Below, piece by piece: positions 15,613 through 24,965 of a stretch of 64,000 nucleotides of DNA (positions are counted from its first letter, which is position 1; each line of letters opens with the position of its first letter). The stretch spans positions 88,891-152,890 of the forward strand of contig NZ_QOKW01000015.1 in assembly GCF_008365375.1 (NCBI RefSeq), written 5' to 3'. Below the pieces are notes generated by a model. The model did not search any database. It saw only the letters and a list, made by a program, of their open reading frames with translations, and was not told the origin of the DNA. The DNA comes from Roseomonas genomospecies 6 (GTDB lineage Bacteria > Pseudomonadota > Alphaproteobacteria > Azospirillales > Azospirillaceae). A program made the translations under genes and the position numbers.

Positions 15613-17076
15613 ATGGAGAAGGATTTCCCCCACCCTGACCCTCCCCCGCTGGGCGGGGGAGGGGAATTGTCCCTCCCCCGCCCAGCGGGGGAGGGAAGGG
15701 GCCCGCGAAGCGGGAAGGGTGGGGGCAATGCACCCCTCCTCACGATCCGCGCCATCGACCTCTTCGAACACCCCGTCCGCTTCGTGAAGCCCTTCCGCTT
15801 CGGCAACGTGACGGTGGAAGCCGCTCCCCAGGCCTTCGTCCGCGCCCTGGTCCATGTGGACGGCGTGGGCGAGGCGTGGGGCGGCACCGCCGAGATGATG
15901 ATGCCGAAGTGGTTCGACAAAAGCCCGGCCCGAAGCCCGAACGGGACGGTGAACGGTCTGCGCCGCTCCCTGCGCCTCGCCCGCGACGCCTACCGGACGG
16001 ACCGGACCGACACCGCTTTCGGTCACCACGCCGCGGCCTACGAGACGCAGCGGATGGCTTGCCGTTCCGCCGGGCTGCCCGACCTGACCGCCGCCTACGG
16101 GCCGGCGCTGATCGACAAGGCGGTGCTGGACGGGCTGCTGCGCGCCCTGGATACGGATTTCTTCACCGGCATGCGGGCGAACCACGCCGGCGTCGACGCG
16201 CGGCTGACGCCCGATCTGGCGGGCTTCGACCTGGACGGCTTCCTCGCCGGTCTGGAGCCGCTACCGTCCGTGGCGCTCCGTCACACGGTCGGGCTGCTGG
16301 ACGAGCCGGAGTCCCTGCGCGACCTGCTGGGGCGGGAGCGGCTGACCCGCTTCAAGATCAAGCTGGGCGGCGATCCGTCCACGGACCTCGCGCGGCTGGC
16401 GGAGATCGCCCGTGTGCTGGACGCGGTTGCGGGCGATTACCGCGCCACGCTGGACGGCAACGAGCAATACGCGGACGCGGCGGCCCTCGACGCCTTCGTC
16501 GCGGGGCTGGAGCGCGACCCGGCGCTGGCGGGGTTCCGCGGGCGCCTGCTCTACATCGAACAGCCGGTGGCGCGGGAGCGCGCGCTGGAGGTGCCGCTGG
16601 GTGCGGTGGCCGGGCGCATCCCCTTCATCATCGACGAGTCCGACGACGGCTACGACGCCTTCCCGCGCGCCCGCGCCGCCGGCTACCGCGGCGTGTCGTC
16701 GAAGTCCTGCAAGGGCCTCTACAAGGCCGTCCTGAACCGGGCGCGCTGCGCCGTCTGGGGCGCGCCGCACTTCGTTTCGGCGGAGGACCTGACCTGTCAG
16801 GCCGGGCTGGCGGTGCAGCAGGACACGGCCCTGGTCGCGCTGCTCGGCATCGCCGACGCGGAGCGCAACGGACACCAGTACGGCAACGGCTTCGACGGAG
16901 CGCCGGAGGCCGACGCCTTCCTCGACGCGCATCCCGGCTTCTACACCCGGCGGGACGGCGCCGTCCGCCTCGCCACGGCGGGCGGCAGCCTGCCGACCGG
17001 AACCCTGGCCGTTCCCGGCTTCGCCAGCGCGGCGCAACCCCGGTGGGACCGCCTCTCTCCCCTTCAGAACGAATAA
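15613..17076 (+). CDS. Enolase-superfamily enzyme (mandelate racemase type) with repeat-encoded N-terminus
   Basis: About 487 residues. It should abstract a proton alpha to a carboxylate using a metal-stabilised enediolate. Visible active-site elements are KIKLGG (near residue 248), [25 protein letters not shown] and SSKSCKG. The conserved fold begins at [16 protein letters not shown], about residue 39. Everything before it, from about residue 5, is encoded by a palindromic repeat also found in intergenic DNA. No in-frame ATG, GTG or TTG start lies between the repeat and the fold, and GGGGAG lies 5 bases before ATG 15613, so translation apparently runs through the repeat. In-frame GTGs at 15607 and 15610 are alternatives. 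The substrate is probably a sugar acid or related hydroxyacid handled with the next three enzymes. Confidence 0.82.
   Translation: MEKDFPHPDPPPLGGGGELSLPRPAGEGRGPRSGKGGGNAPLLTIRAIDLFEHPVRFVKPFRFGNVTVEAAPQAFVRALVHVDGVGEAWGGTAEMMMPKWFDKSPARSPNGTVNGLRRSLRLARDAYRTDRTDTAFGHHAAAYETQRMACRSAGLPDLTAAYGPALIDKAVLDGLLRALDTDFFTGMRANHAGVDARLTPDLAGFDLDGFLAGLEPLPSVALRHTVGLLDEPESLRDLLGRERLTRFKIKLGGDPSTDLARLAEIARVLDAVAGDYRATLDGNEQYADAAALDAFVAGLERDPALAGFRGRLLYIEQPVARERALEVPLGAVAGRIPFIIDESDDGYDAFPRARAAGYRGVSSKSCKGLYKAVLNRARCAVWGAPHFVSAEDLTCQAGLAVQQDTALVALLGIADAERNGHQYGNGFDGAPEADAFLDAHPGFYTRRDGAVRLATAGGSLPTGTLAVPGFASAAQPRWDRLSPLQNE
15627..15728. repeat. GC-rich palindromic repeat (family A) at the 5' coding end of the enolase-family gene
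   Basis: The same two-arm structure as at 959-1064: CCCCCACCCTGACCC, a CCCTCCCCCGC/GCGGGGGAGGG palindrome, a short centre and the reverse complement, ending in GGGTGGGGGCAA. The last 36 bases (15693-15728) are identical to 22131-22166 in the urtA-urtB gap. It is open in the enolase-family frame, giving a Pro/Gly-rich N-terminal segment. Confidence 0.9.
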
Positions 17077-17096
17077 TCCCTCAGGGAGACCCCGAC

Positions 17097-18248
17097 ATGA
17101 GCACGAAGCGCCTTGGGATCATCATGCATGGCGTGACCGGCCGCATGGGCATGAACCAGCACCTGATCCGGTCGATCCTCGCCATCCGGGCGCAGGGCGG
17201 CGTCGCGCTGTCCGACGGCTCCCGCGTCATGCCGGACCCCATCCTGGTCGGCCGCAACGCCGATAAGATCCGCGGCCTCGCCCAGCGCCACGGGGTGGAA
17301 CGCTGGACCGACGATCTGGAGTCCGCTCTGGCCAATCCGAACGACACCGTCTTCTTCGACGCCGGCACCACCCAGATGCGCCCGACGCTTCTGGAGGCGG
17401 CGATCCGCGCCGGCAAGCACGTCTATTGCGAGAAGCCCATCGCCACCAACCTGGAGGAGGCGTTGCGCGTCGTCCGGCTGGCCGGGGAGGCCGGGGTGAA
17501 GAACGGCACCGTGCAGGACAAGCTGTTCCTGCCCGGCCTGCAGAAGCTGAAGATGCTGCGCGACAGCGGCTTCTTCGGGCGCATGCTGTCGGTGCGCGGC
17601 GAGTTCGGCTATTGGGTGTTCGAGGGCGACTGGCAGCCGGCGCAGCGTCCCTCCTGGAATTACCGGGAGGAGGACGGCGGCGGTATCATCCTCGACATGG
17701 TCTGCCATTGGCGCTACGTGCTCGACAACCTGTTCGGTCCCGTGAAGAGCGTCTCCTGCCTGGGCGCCATCCACATCCCGGAACGTTGGGACGAGCAAGG
17801 CAAGCGCTATGAGGCCACCGCCGACGACGCGGCCTACGCCACCTTCGAGCTGGAGGGCGGGGTCATCGCCCACATCAACTCCTCCTGGGCGACGCGGGTG
17901 TACCGCGACGATCTGGTGACTTTCCAGGTGGACGGCACCCACGGCTCGGCGGTCGCCGGCCTGACCGACTGCGTGATCCAGCCGCGCCAGGGCACGCCGC
18001 GCCCGGTGTGGAACCCGGACCAGAAGCAGACCATCGACTTCTACGAGACCTGGCAGCCGGTGCCCGACAACCAGCCGACCGACAACGGCTTCAAGACCCA
18101 GTGGGAGGCCTTCATCCGCCATGTCGTGGAGGACGCCCCCTTCAACCACGGCCTGATCGAGGGCGCCAAGGGCGTGCAACTGGTCGAGGCCGCGCTGAAG
18201 AGCTGGAAGGAGCGCCGCTGGATCGACGTTCCGTCTTTGACCGCCTGA
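17097..18248 (+). CDS. Gfo/Idh/MocA family oxidoreductase
   Basis: A 383-residue NAD(P)-dependent dehydrogenase. The N-terminal dinucleotide fold starts [21 protein letters not shown], close to but not identical with the usual GxGxxG. The signature [13 protein letters not shown] near residue 115 carries the catalytic-type lysine. [21 protein letters not shown] gives the usual second motif (normally G-x-x-x-D-x-x-x-H). It lies 20 bp after the enolase-family gene and 15 bp before the DUF993 gene, hence the same transcript. Likely oxidises or reduces a sugar or cyclitol derivative of the pathway. Confidence 0.87.
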   Translation: MSTKRLGIIMHGVTGRMGMNQHLIRSILAIRAQGGVALSDGSRVMPDPILVGRNADKIRGLAQRHGVERWTDDLESALANPNDTVFFDAGTTQMRPTLLEAAIRAGKHVYCEKPIATNLEEALRVVRLAGEAGVKNGTVQDKLFLPGLQKLKMLRDSGFFGRMLSVRGEFGYWVFEGDWQPAQRPSWNYREEDGGGIILDMVCHWRYVLDNLFGPVKSVSCLGAIHIPERWDEQGKRYEATADDAAYATFELEGGVIAHINSSWATRVYRDDLVTFQVDGTHGSAVAGLTDCVIQPRQGTPRPVWNPDQKQTIDFYETWQPVPDNQPTDNGFKTQWEAFIRHVVEDAPFNHGLIEGAKGVQLVEAALKSWKERRWIDVPSLTA

Positions 18249-18263
18249 CCGGAGGCTTCGTCC

Positions 18264-19436
18264 ATGGCAACGACCATCAAACTGCCGCGCGCCGACCGGT
18301 CGCTGGAGACCTACGAGGTCGCCCCCGCGCGGGGCTTCCCCGCCCGCACCGAACGGCCCCTGAACCGCGTGGCCTACGCCGCCGCGCACATGGTGGCGGA
18401 CCCGCTGGCCGACAACGATCCGTGGCTGACCCCGGCCATCGACTGGGACCGGACCATCGCCTTCCGCGAGCATCTGTGGGACCTGGGCTTCGGCGTGGCC
18501 GAGGCGATGGACACCGCCCAGCGCGGCATGGGGCTGGACTGGAACGCCTCGCTGGAGCTGATCCGGCGTTCGCTGACCGCGGCGAAGGCGCGGGAAGGGG
18601 CGCTGATCGCCTGCGGGGCGGGCACCGACCATCTGGCGCCGGAGGACGCGCGCTCGCTGGACGACGTGATCCGCGCCTATGAGACGCAGGTGGCGGCGGT
18701 CGAGGACCTCGGGGGGCGGGTGATCCTGATGGCGTCGCGCGCCCTGGCCCGCGTGGCAAAGGGACCGGAGGATTATGTCCGCGTCTACAGCCGCATTCTC
18801 TCCCAGGTGCGAAGCCCGGTGATCATTCATTGGCTGGGCGAGATGTTCGACCCGGCGCTGGCCGGCTATTGGGGGACGAACGATTTCCCGGTGGCGCTCG
18901 ACACGGCGGTGGGCATCATCGACGACTTCGCGTCCAAGGTGGACGGGGTGAAGATTTCCCTGCTCGACAAGGACAAGGAGATCGTCATGCGCCGCCGTCT
19001 GGCCCCCGGCGTGCGGATGTACACCGGCGACGACTTCAACTACGCGGAGCTGATCGCCGGCGACGCGGAGGGGCATTCCGACGCGCTGCTGGGCATCTTC
19101 GACGCCATCGCCCCGGCGGCGGCGGCGGCCTTGGCCGAGCTGGCGGCGGGGGAGGAGGGGCGCTTCCACGACATCCTGGCGCCGACGGTGCCGCTGTCCC
19201 GCCACATCTTCAAGGCGCCGACGCGCTTCTACAAGACCGGGGTGGTCTTCATGGCCTACCTGAACGGCCATCAGGACCATTTCACCATGATCGGCGGGCA
19301 GGAGAGCGCGCGCTCCACCCTGCATCTGGCGGACATCTTCCGGCTGGCCGACAAGGCCGGCCTGCTGCGCGACCCGGAAGAGGCGGTGTGGCGCATGGCC
19401 GACGTCCTGGCCGTCCGCGGCATCGAGGCGGTGTGA
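18264..19436 (+). CDS. DUF993 family protein, dihydrodipicolinate synthase-like
   Basis: A 390-residue cytosolic protein, start supported by GGAGG 8 bases before ATG 18264. The sequence has features of the DUF993 family, distant relatives of the DapA/NAL class I aldolases: GAGTDHLAPEDARSLDDV, HWLGEMFDPALAGYWG, VDGVKISLLDKDKE (a lysine at the position expected for a Schiff-base residue) and YTGDDFNYAELIAGD. It presumably carries out a retro-aldol or decarboxylation step on the product of the dehydrogenase. The reaction is not established. Confidence 0.82.
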   Translation: MATTIKLPRADRSLETYEVAPARGFPARTERPLNRVAYAAAHMVADPLADNDPWLTPAIDWDRTIAFREHLWDLGFGVAEAMDTAQRGMGLDWNASLELIRRSLTAAKAREGALIACGAGTDHLAPEDARSLDDVIRAYETQVAAVEDLGGRVILMASRALARVAKGPEDYVRVYSRILSQVRSPVIIHWLGEMFDPALAGYWGTNDFPVALDTAVGIIDDFASKVDGVKISLLDKDKEIVMRRRLAPGVRMYTGDDFNYAELIAGDAEGHSDALLGIFDAIAPAAAAALAELAAGEEGRFHDILAPTVPLSRHIFKAPTRFYKTGVVFMAYLNGHQDHFTMIGGQESARSTLHLADIFRLADKAGLLRDPEEAVWRMADVLAVRGIEAV

Positions 19437-19447
19437 GGACGCCTATT

Positions 19448-19580
19448 CCTTCTCCCCCCTGGGGAGAAGGTCAGGATGAGGGGGCGCCGAAGGCGGTCCA
19501 TTGTGCACGACATTGTTTTCGCTCCGCCCTGCCGGGCGTAAGCGCCCCCTCACCCAACCCTCTCCCCAGGGGGGAGAGGG
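19448..19580. repeat. Palindromic repeat (family B) between the DUF993 and TIM-barrel genes
   Basis: Outer arms CTTCTCCCCCCTGGGGAGAAGG and CCCTCTCCCCAGGGGGGAGAGGG enclose complementary GAGGGGGC/GCCCCCTC segments and a variable centre. It is related to, but distinct from, the family A repeats. From a frame start at 19501, the right half is open in frame with the following gene, though a better start exists at 19624. Confidence 0.8.
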
Positions 19581-19623
19581 CTTGTGCGGCGGCTTTTCTG
19601 GAATTCTGAAGGACCACGAGATC

Positions 19624-20487
19624 ATGCGCGACTTCTCCGGCGATCATCGCTGGCTGTCCATCAACACGGCCACGGTGCGCAAGCAGGGCGACCTTCTGCA
19701 AATTCTCGACGCCTGCGCCCGCCACGGCATCCGCGCCGTTTCCCCCTGGCGGGATCAGGTGGCCGCGGTGGGGCTGGACCGCGCGGTTCGGGCCGTGAAA
19801 ACGCTGGGGCTGGAACTGTCCGGCTATTGCCGGGGCGGCATGTTCCCCGCCGACCCCGACCGCCGGGCCGAGGTGCGCGACGACAACCGCCGCGCCGTGG
19901 ACGAGGCCGTGGCCCTGGGCGCGCCTTGCCTCGTGCTGGTGGTCGGCGGGCTGCCGCAGTTCTCCCGTCCCGGCTCCCCGCCGTCCAAGGACATCGCGCT
20001 GGCCCGCGCGCAGGTGGAGGACGGCATCGCCGACCTGCTGGAGCACGCCCGCGCCGCCGGAATGCCGTTGGCCATCGAGCCGCTCCATCCCATGTACGCT
20101 GCCGACCGCGCCTGCGTGAACACGATGCGCCACGCGCTGGACCTCTGCGACCGGCTGGACCCGCCGGGAACCGGCGCGCTGGGCGTGGCGGTGGACGTCT
20201 ACCATGTCTGGTGGGACCCGGAGCTGGAGGCGCAAATCCGCCGGGCGGGCAGAAGCCGGCTGTGTGCCTTCCATGTGTGCGACTGGCTGGTGCCGACCAC
20301 GGACCTGCTGGAGGACCGCGGCATGATGGGCGACGGCGTGATCGACATCCCGACCATCCGCGGCTGGGTCGAGGCTTGCGGATTCCAGGGCTATTCCGAG
20401 GTCGAAATATTCTCGCGCCGCTGGTGGGCACGACCTCTGGATGAAGTGCTGCCGGTCTGTGTTGAACGGCATCGGTCTTCGGTGTGA
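19624..20487 (+). CDS. Sugar phosphate isomerase/epimerase family protein (TIM barrel)
   Basis: A 287-residue protein of the xylose-isomerase-like/AP endonuclease 2 barrel superfamily. ATG 19624 is chosen because AAGGA lies about 10 bases upstream and the domain begins directly (HRWLSINTATVRKQGDL). Metal-ligand-type motifs are AIEPLHPMYAADRACVNT, VAVDVYHVWWDPE, AFHVCDWLVP and GVIDIPTIRGWVEACGFQGYSEVEIF, with the usual Glu/Asp/His/Glu set. Last gene of the catabolic operon. The longer in-frame start at 19501 would add repeat-encoded residues and is less likely. Confidence 0.85.
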   Translation: MRDFSGDHRWLSINTATVRKQGDLLQILDACARHGIRAVSPWRDQVAAVGLDRAVRAVKTLGLELSGYCRGGMFPADPDRRAEVRDDNRRAVDEAVALGAPCLVLVVGGLPQFSRPGSPPSKDIALARAQVEDGIADLLEHARAAGMPLAIEPLHPMYAADRACVNTMRHALDLCDRLDPPGTGALGVAVDVYHVWWDPELEAQIRRAGRSRLCAFHVCDWLVPTTDLLEDRGMMGDGVIDIPTIRGWVEACGFQGYSEVEIFSRRWWARPLDEVLPVCVERHRSSV

Positions 20488-20625
20488 GGCTCTGCCTAAA
20501 AACAAGCCACTTTGTTAGAAATGCGCGAAATCTGGGCATCAAGCCGCGGCGTGCATAATTCGTAAGCGTATACCGGGCCGCGGCCCCACGCGGATTCCCT
20601 GGGCCGGCGACCGCCCGGCGCCTCG

Positions 20626-20640
20626 TGGCATCACATTTGC
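20626..20640 (+). promoter_or_regulatory. Sigma-54-type promoter upstream of urtA
   Basis: TGGCAT-CACAT-TTGC matches the -24/-12 layout (GG and GC dinucleotides correctly spaced) 60 bp before the urtA start. Urea transport under RpoN/NtrC nitrogen control is well known in proteobacteria. No clear NtrC palindrome was recognised upstream. Confidence 0.6.
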
Positions 20641-20700
20641 GAAGCAGTCCCCCGTGGCGCCTGAGGCGGGCGTCAGACCAAAGAACGGGGGGTATTCACA

Positions 20701-22020
20701 ATGTTCAAGTCGGGGTTCAAGTCGGGCTTCAAGACCGGTCGCACCCTTGCGGCGGCCGCCGGCCTTGCCGTCACGTTCACCGCGGGCTTCGCAGCCCCCG
20801 CGGCGGCCCAGGACACCATCAAGGTCGGCATCCTCCATTCCCTGTCCGGCACCATGGCGATCAGCGAGACCACGCTGAAGGACGTCATGCTGATGCTGAT
20901 CGAAGAGCAGAACAAGAAGGGTGGCGTTCTCGGCAAGAAGCTGGAACCGGTCGTCGTCGATCCCGCCTCCAACTGGCCCCTGTTCGCCGAGAAGGCGCGC
21001 GAGCTGATCACCAAGGACAAGGTGGCCGCGGTGTTCGGCTGCTGGACCTCGGTCAGCCGCAAGTCGGTCCTGCCGGTGTTCGAGGAGCTGAACAGCATCC
21101 TGTTCTACCCGGTGCAGTATGAGGGCGAGGAGTCCTCGCGCAACGTCTTCTACACCGGCGCCGCTCCGAACCAGCAGGCGATTCCCGCCGTCGACTATCT
21201 GGCGGAAAAGGAAGGCGTGAAGCGCTGGGTGCTGGCCGGCACCGACTACGTCTACCCGCGCACGACCAACAAGATTCTGGAAACCTACCTGAAGTCCAAG
21301 GGCGTGAAGTCCGAGGACATCATGATCAACTACACCCCGTTCGGCCATTCGGACTGGCAGAACATCGTCGCCGACATCAAGAAGTTCGGCTCCGCCGGCA
21401 AGAAGACCGCCGTCGTCTCCACCATCAACGGCGACGCCAACGTTCCCTTCTACAAGGAGCTGGGCAACCAGGGCATTAAGGCGCAGGACATCCCTGTCGT
21501 CGCCTTCTCCGTGGGTGAGGAGGAACTGGCCGGCATCGACACGAAGCCGCTGGTCGGGCATCTGGCCGCCTGGAACTACTTCATGTCGGTGGACACGCCG
21601 GAGAACGGCGACTTCATCAAGAAGTGGCAGGCCTTCACCAAGAACGACAAGCGCGTCACCAACGATCCGATGGAAGCCCACTACATCGGCTTCAACATGT
21701 GGGTGAAGGCGGTCGAGAAGGCCGGCACCATCGACAGCAACGCCGTGATCGACAGCCTCGTCGGCGTCGCCGTGCCGAACCTGACCGGCGGCTATTCGGC
21801 CATGCTGCCGAACCACCACATCACCAAGCCGGTCCTGATCGGCGAAGTGCAGGAGAACGGCCAGTTCGAGACCGTCTCCAAGACGCCGGGCCTCGTGGTC
21901 GGCGACGAGTGGTCGGACTTCCTGCCGGACAGCAAGGACCTGATCTCCGATTGGCGCGCACCGATGTCCTGCGGCAACTTCAACGTGAAGACCGGCAAGT
22001 GCGGCGGCAAGGGGTCGTGA
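20701..22020 (+). CDS. urtA: Urea ABC transporter substrate-binding protein UrtA
   Basis: A 439-residue periplasmic protein. The signal region begins with three near-identical FKSG/FKTG units encoded by a 12-bp tandem repeat, then a hydrophobic core and AAPAAAQ. The mature start DTIKVGILHSLSGTMAISETTLKD is diagnostic of UrtA, as are FGCWTSVSRKSVLPVFEE, LFYPVQYEGEESSRNVFYTGA, and the C-terminal cysteine pair region MSCGNFNVKTGKCGG. First gene of urtABCDE behind a sigma-54-type promoter. It captures urea for import and assimilation; urease is not in the window. Confidence 0.96.
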   Translation: MFKSGFKSGFKTGRTLAAAAGLAVTFTAGFAAPAAAQDTIKVGILHSLSGTMAISETTLKDVMLMLIEEQNKKGGVLGKKLEPVVVDPASNWPLFAEKARELITKDKVAAVFGCWTSVSRKSVLPVFEELNSILFYPVQYEGEESSRNVFYTGAAPNQQAIPAVDYLAEKEGVKRWVLAGTDYVYPRTTNKILETYLKSKGVKSEDIMINYTPFGHSDWQNIVADIKKFGSAGKKTAVVSTINGDANVPFYKELGNQGIKAQDIPVVAFSVGEEELAGIDTKPLVGHLAAWNYFMSVDTPENGDFIKKWQAFTKNDKRVTNDPMEAHYIGFNMWVKAVEKAGTIDSNAVIDSLVGVAVPNLTGGYSAMLPNHHITKPVLIGEVQENGQFETVSKTPGLVVGDEWSDFLPDSKDLISDWRAPMSCGNFNVKTGKCGGKGS

Positions 22021-22060
22021 GGATCGTTTGAACGTCTCCTGGTGGTTCTGACTGCGTGAT

Positions 22061-22166
22061 GCCCCCTCCCTAACCCTCCCCCGCTAACGCAGGGGAGGGG
22101 ATTGTTCCCTCCCTTGCCGAAGGCGGGGGAGGGAAGGGGCCCGCGAAGCGGGAAGGGTGGGGGCAA
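22061..22166. repeat. GC-rich palindromic repeat (family A) between urtA and urtB
   Basis: Arms GCCCCCTCCCTAACCCTCCCCCGC and GGCGGGGGAGGGAAGGGG with the tail GGGAAGGGTGGGGGCAA. The last 36 bases match 15693-15728 exactly. It lies in the 192-bp urtA-urtB gap and is likely transcribed, so it would form a stable RNA hairpin that could set the expression ratio of UrtA to the membrane components. Confidence 0.88.
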
Positions 22167-22212
22167 CGCCCTCTTCTAGAAAAACGACTTCCGACACATC
22201 ACGGGAACCGCG

Positions 22213-23817
22213 ATGCACCGCGCACTCTGCTGGCTGCTGGCCGCGTTTCTGGCGCTGGCCGCACCGTCCGCTTTCGCCGCCGATCTGGCCCCGCTGGTCC
22301 GCGGTCTGGGTGCGGGCAGCTACGCCGACACCGAAAAGGCCCTCGCCAAGCTGGCCGAGACGGGCGATCCCGCCGCCGTGCCGGTGATCGAGGCCCTTCA
22401 GGCCGGCGACCTGCACGTCCGCAAGGCGGACGGCGCCGTGGTCGTGGCAAAGCGCGCCGGGAACGGCTTCGCCCTGACCGACCCGCTGACGGGCGCCGTC
22501 ATCGGCGAGGCGGACCGCAACGCGGTCGAGAAGATCAAGATCAACAACGCCCTGCGCCGCACGATCAGCGCGACGCTCGGCGCGCTCACCCTGATGAGCC
22601 CCGACGCCAACACGCGCCGGCAGGCCGCCGAGGCGGTGTTCAAGAGCCGCGACGCCAACGCGCTGGACGCGCTCAACACGGCGCTGGCCAAGGAATCCGA
22701 CGAGCGCGTGCGCCGCGCGATGACCCAGGCGCGGGCCGCCGTCCTGCTGGCCGGGGACGCGCCCGACGCCGACAAGATCGCCGCCGTCGAGGTGCTGAAG
22801 GAGCGCGGCGATCAGGACGCGCTGGCCCTGCTGAACGGTGCTGCCAACAGCAGCAGCGACGCGGTCAAGGACACCGCGAAGAAGGCCATCGCGTCGGTGG
22901 AGCACCGGCTCGCCCTGTGGGGTGCGGCGCAGAATTTGTGGTATGGCCTCTCGCTCGGCTCGGTGCTGCTGCTGGCGGCGATCGGGCTGGCCGTCACCTT
23001 CGGCGTCATGGGCGTCATCAACATGGCGCATGGCGAGATGGTTATGATCGGCGCCTACGCCACCTTCCTGGTGCAGGAGGCCTTCCGCGCCTATGCGCCC
23101 GGCCTGTTCGACCTCTCCATCCTGGTGGCGCTTCCCGTCGCCTTCCTGGTTTCCGGCGCGGTCGGCGTCGCCATCGAGCGCAGCGTGATCCGCTGGCTCT
23201 ACGGGCGCCCGCTGGAAACGCTGCTGGCAACCTGGGGCCTGTCGCTGGCGCTCCAGCAGGCGGTGCGCTCCATCTTCGGGCCGACGAACCGCGAGGTCGG
23301 CGCACCGTCCTGGATGTCCGGCGCCTTCGAGCTGGGCGGGCTGACCATCACCTACGGGCGGCTGTGGATCGTCGTCTTCGCCTTCCTGGTCTTCGCGGCC
23401 CTTCTGGTGGCGCTGCGCAAGACGTGGTTCGGGCTGAGCATCCGCGCCGTCACCCAGAACCGCAGCATGGCGAACGCCATGGGCATCCGCACGGCGCGGG
23501 TTGACGCGCTGACCTTCGGGCTGGGGTCCGGCATCGCCGGGCTGGCCGGGGTGGCGCTGAGCCAGATCGACAACGTCAGCCCCAACCTGGGCCAGGGATA
23601 CATCATCGACAGCTTCATGGTCGTGGTGTTCGGCGGCGTGGGCAACCTGTGGGGCACGCTGGTCGGCGCGCTGGCGCTCGGCGGCGTCAACAAGTTCCTG
23701 GAGCCCTACGCGGGCGCGGTGCTGGGCAAGATCCTGGTGCTGATCTTCATCATCCTGTTCATCCAACGGCGTCCGCGCGGCCTGTTCGCGCTGAAGGGCC
23801 GGGCGGTGGAGGCCTGA
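22213..23817 (+). CDS. urtB: Urea ABC transporter permease UrtB
   Basis: A 534-residue inner-membrane permease. It has a signal-like N-terminus (WLLAAFLALAAPSAFAA) and an exported N-terminal domain with HEAT-like helical repeats (about 25-225), a usual feature of UrtB. The LivH-type permease domain follows with several helices (LSLGSVLLLAAIGLAVTFGVMGVINMAHGEMVMIGAYA) and the coupling motif RAVTQNRSMANAMGIRT. It ends four bases before urtC. Takes urea from UrtA across the inner membrane. Confidence 0.95.
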   Translation: MHRALCWLLAAFLALAAPSAFAADLAPLVRGLGAGSYADTEKALAKLAETGDPAAVPVIEALQAGDLHVRKADGAVVVAKRAGNGFALTDPLTGAVIGEADRNAVEKIKINNALRRTISATLGALTLMSPDANTRRQAAEAVFKSRDANALDALNTALAKESDERVRRAMTQARAAVLLAGDAPDADKIAAVEVLKERGDQDALALLNGAANSSSDAVKDTAKKAIASVEHRLALWGAAQNLWYGLSLGSVLLLAAIGLAVTFGVMGVINMAHGEMVMIGAYATFLVQEAFRAYAPGLFDLSILVALPVAFLVSGAVGVAIERSVIRWLYGRPLETLLATWGLSLALQQAVRSIFGPTNREVGAPSWMSGAFELGGLTITYGRLWIVVFAFLVFAALLVALRKTWFGLSIRAVTQNRSMANAMGIRTARVDALTFGLGSGIAGLAGVALSQIDNVSPNLGQGYIIDSFMVVVFGGVGNLWGTLVGALALGGVNKFLEPYAGAVLGKILVLIFIILFIQRRPRGLFALKGRAVEA

Positions 23818-23821
23818 TCCG

Positions 23822-24961
23822 ATGCTGACCCGATTCTTCCTGATGGGCCTGGACAAGAAGGCCGGCGTTCTGCTGACCGTCCTGGCGGTGCTGGCCGTGG
23901 CGGTGCCGTTCATGGCGCTGGGCACGGCCCCGGACTCGCCCTGGCACCTGTCCACACACACGGTGGCCTTGCTCGGCAAGTATCTGTGCTTCGCGCTGTT
24001 GGCCCTGTCGCTCGACCTCGTCTGGGGGTTCGTCGGCATCCTGTCGCTGGGGCACGCCGCCTTCTTCACGCTGGGCGGCTACGCGATGGGCATGTATCTG
24101 ATGCGGCAGATCGGCTCCCGCGGGGTCTACGGCAACCCGGACCTGCCGGACTTCATGGTCTTCCTGAACTGGACGGAGCTTCCCTGGTACTGGCAAGGCT
24201 TCGACCAGTTCTGGTTCGCCGCGGTCATGGTGATGCTGGTGCCGGGCCTGCTGGCCTTCGCCTTCGGCTGGTTCGCCTTCCGCTCGCGCGTCACCGGCGT
24301 CTATCTGTCGATCATCACGCAGGCGCTGACCTTCGCGCTGATGCTGGCCTTCTTCCGCAACGACATGGGGCTGGGCGGCAACAACGGCCTGACCGATTTC
24401 AAGGAGATCCTGGGCTTCGACATCCAGGCCGCCTCGACCCGCGTCGGGTTGTTCGTGGCGACGGTGGTGGCGCTGGCGGCCGGCTACATCCTGGCGTCGG
24501 CCGTGGTGGCGTCCAAGCTGGGCAAGGTGCTGATCGCCGTGCGCGACGCCGAGAGCCGGGTGCGCTTCCTGGGCTACGAGACCGATCGCTACAAGCTGTT
24601 CGCCTGGACGCTGTCGGCCTGCATGGCCGGGGTGGCTGGCGCGCTCTACGTGCCGCAGGTGGGCATCATCAACCCGTCGGAATTCTCCCCCGCCAGCAGC
24701 ATCGAGGCGGTGATCTGGGTCGCCGTCGGCGGGCGCGGCACGCTGGCCGGGCCGGTGCTGGGCGCGGTGCTGGTGAATTTCGGCAAGAGCTACTTCACGG
24801 CGGCCCTGCCGGAGTTGTGGCTGTTCGCCCTGGGCGGGCTGTTCGTGCTGGTCACGCTGTTCCTGCCCAAGGGCATCCTGGGCCTCGCCGCGCAACTGCG
24901 CCGACGCCTGCCGTCGCGGGGTGTCGTCGCCGGAACGCCCGCCGGCCAGAAGGGGGCCTGA
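23822..24961 (+). CDS. urtC: Urea ABC transporter permease UrtC
   Basis: A 379-residue LivM-type permease, partner of UrtB. Multiple hydrophobic helices; family motifs DLVWGFVGILSLGHAAFFTLGGYAMGMYL, GNNGLTDFKEILGFD, and the coupling region VRDAESRVRFLGYETDRYKLFAW. GRGTLAGPVLGAVLVNFGKSYFT is typical of UrtC. Tightly spaced: 4 bases after urtB, 4 bases before urtD. Confidence 0.95.
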   Translation: MLTRFFLMGLDKKAGVLLTVLAVLAVAVPFMALGTAPDSPWHLSTHTVALLGKYLCFALLALSLDLVWGFVGILSLGHAAFFTLGGYAMGMYLMRQIGSRGVYGNPDLPDFMVFLNWTELPWYWQGFDQFWFAAVMVMLVPGLLAFAFGWFAFRSRVTGVYLSIITQALTFALMLAFFRNDMGLGGNNGLTDFKEILGFDIQAASTRVGLFVATVVALAAGYILASAVVASKLGKVLIAVRDAESRVRFLGYETDRYKLFAWTLSACMAGVAGALYVPQVGIINPSEFSPASSIEAVIWVAVGGRGTLAGPVLGAVLVNFGKSYFTAALPELWLFALGGLFVLVTLFLPKGILGLAAQLRRRLPSRGVVAGTPAGQKGA

Positions 24962-24965
24962 TACC

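Noticed and set aside
19501..19623. Longer start for the TIM-barrel isomerase, running through the repeat
   Set aside because: ATG 19624 has a ribosome site and starts the domain directly; the extra residues are repeat-derived. Translation of the repeat here is possible but not needed, unlike at 15613.
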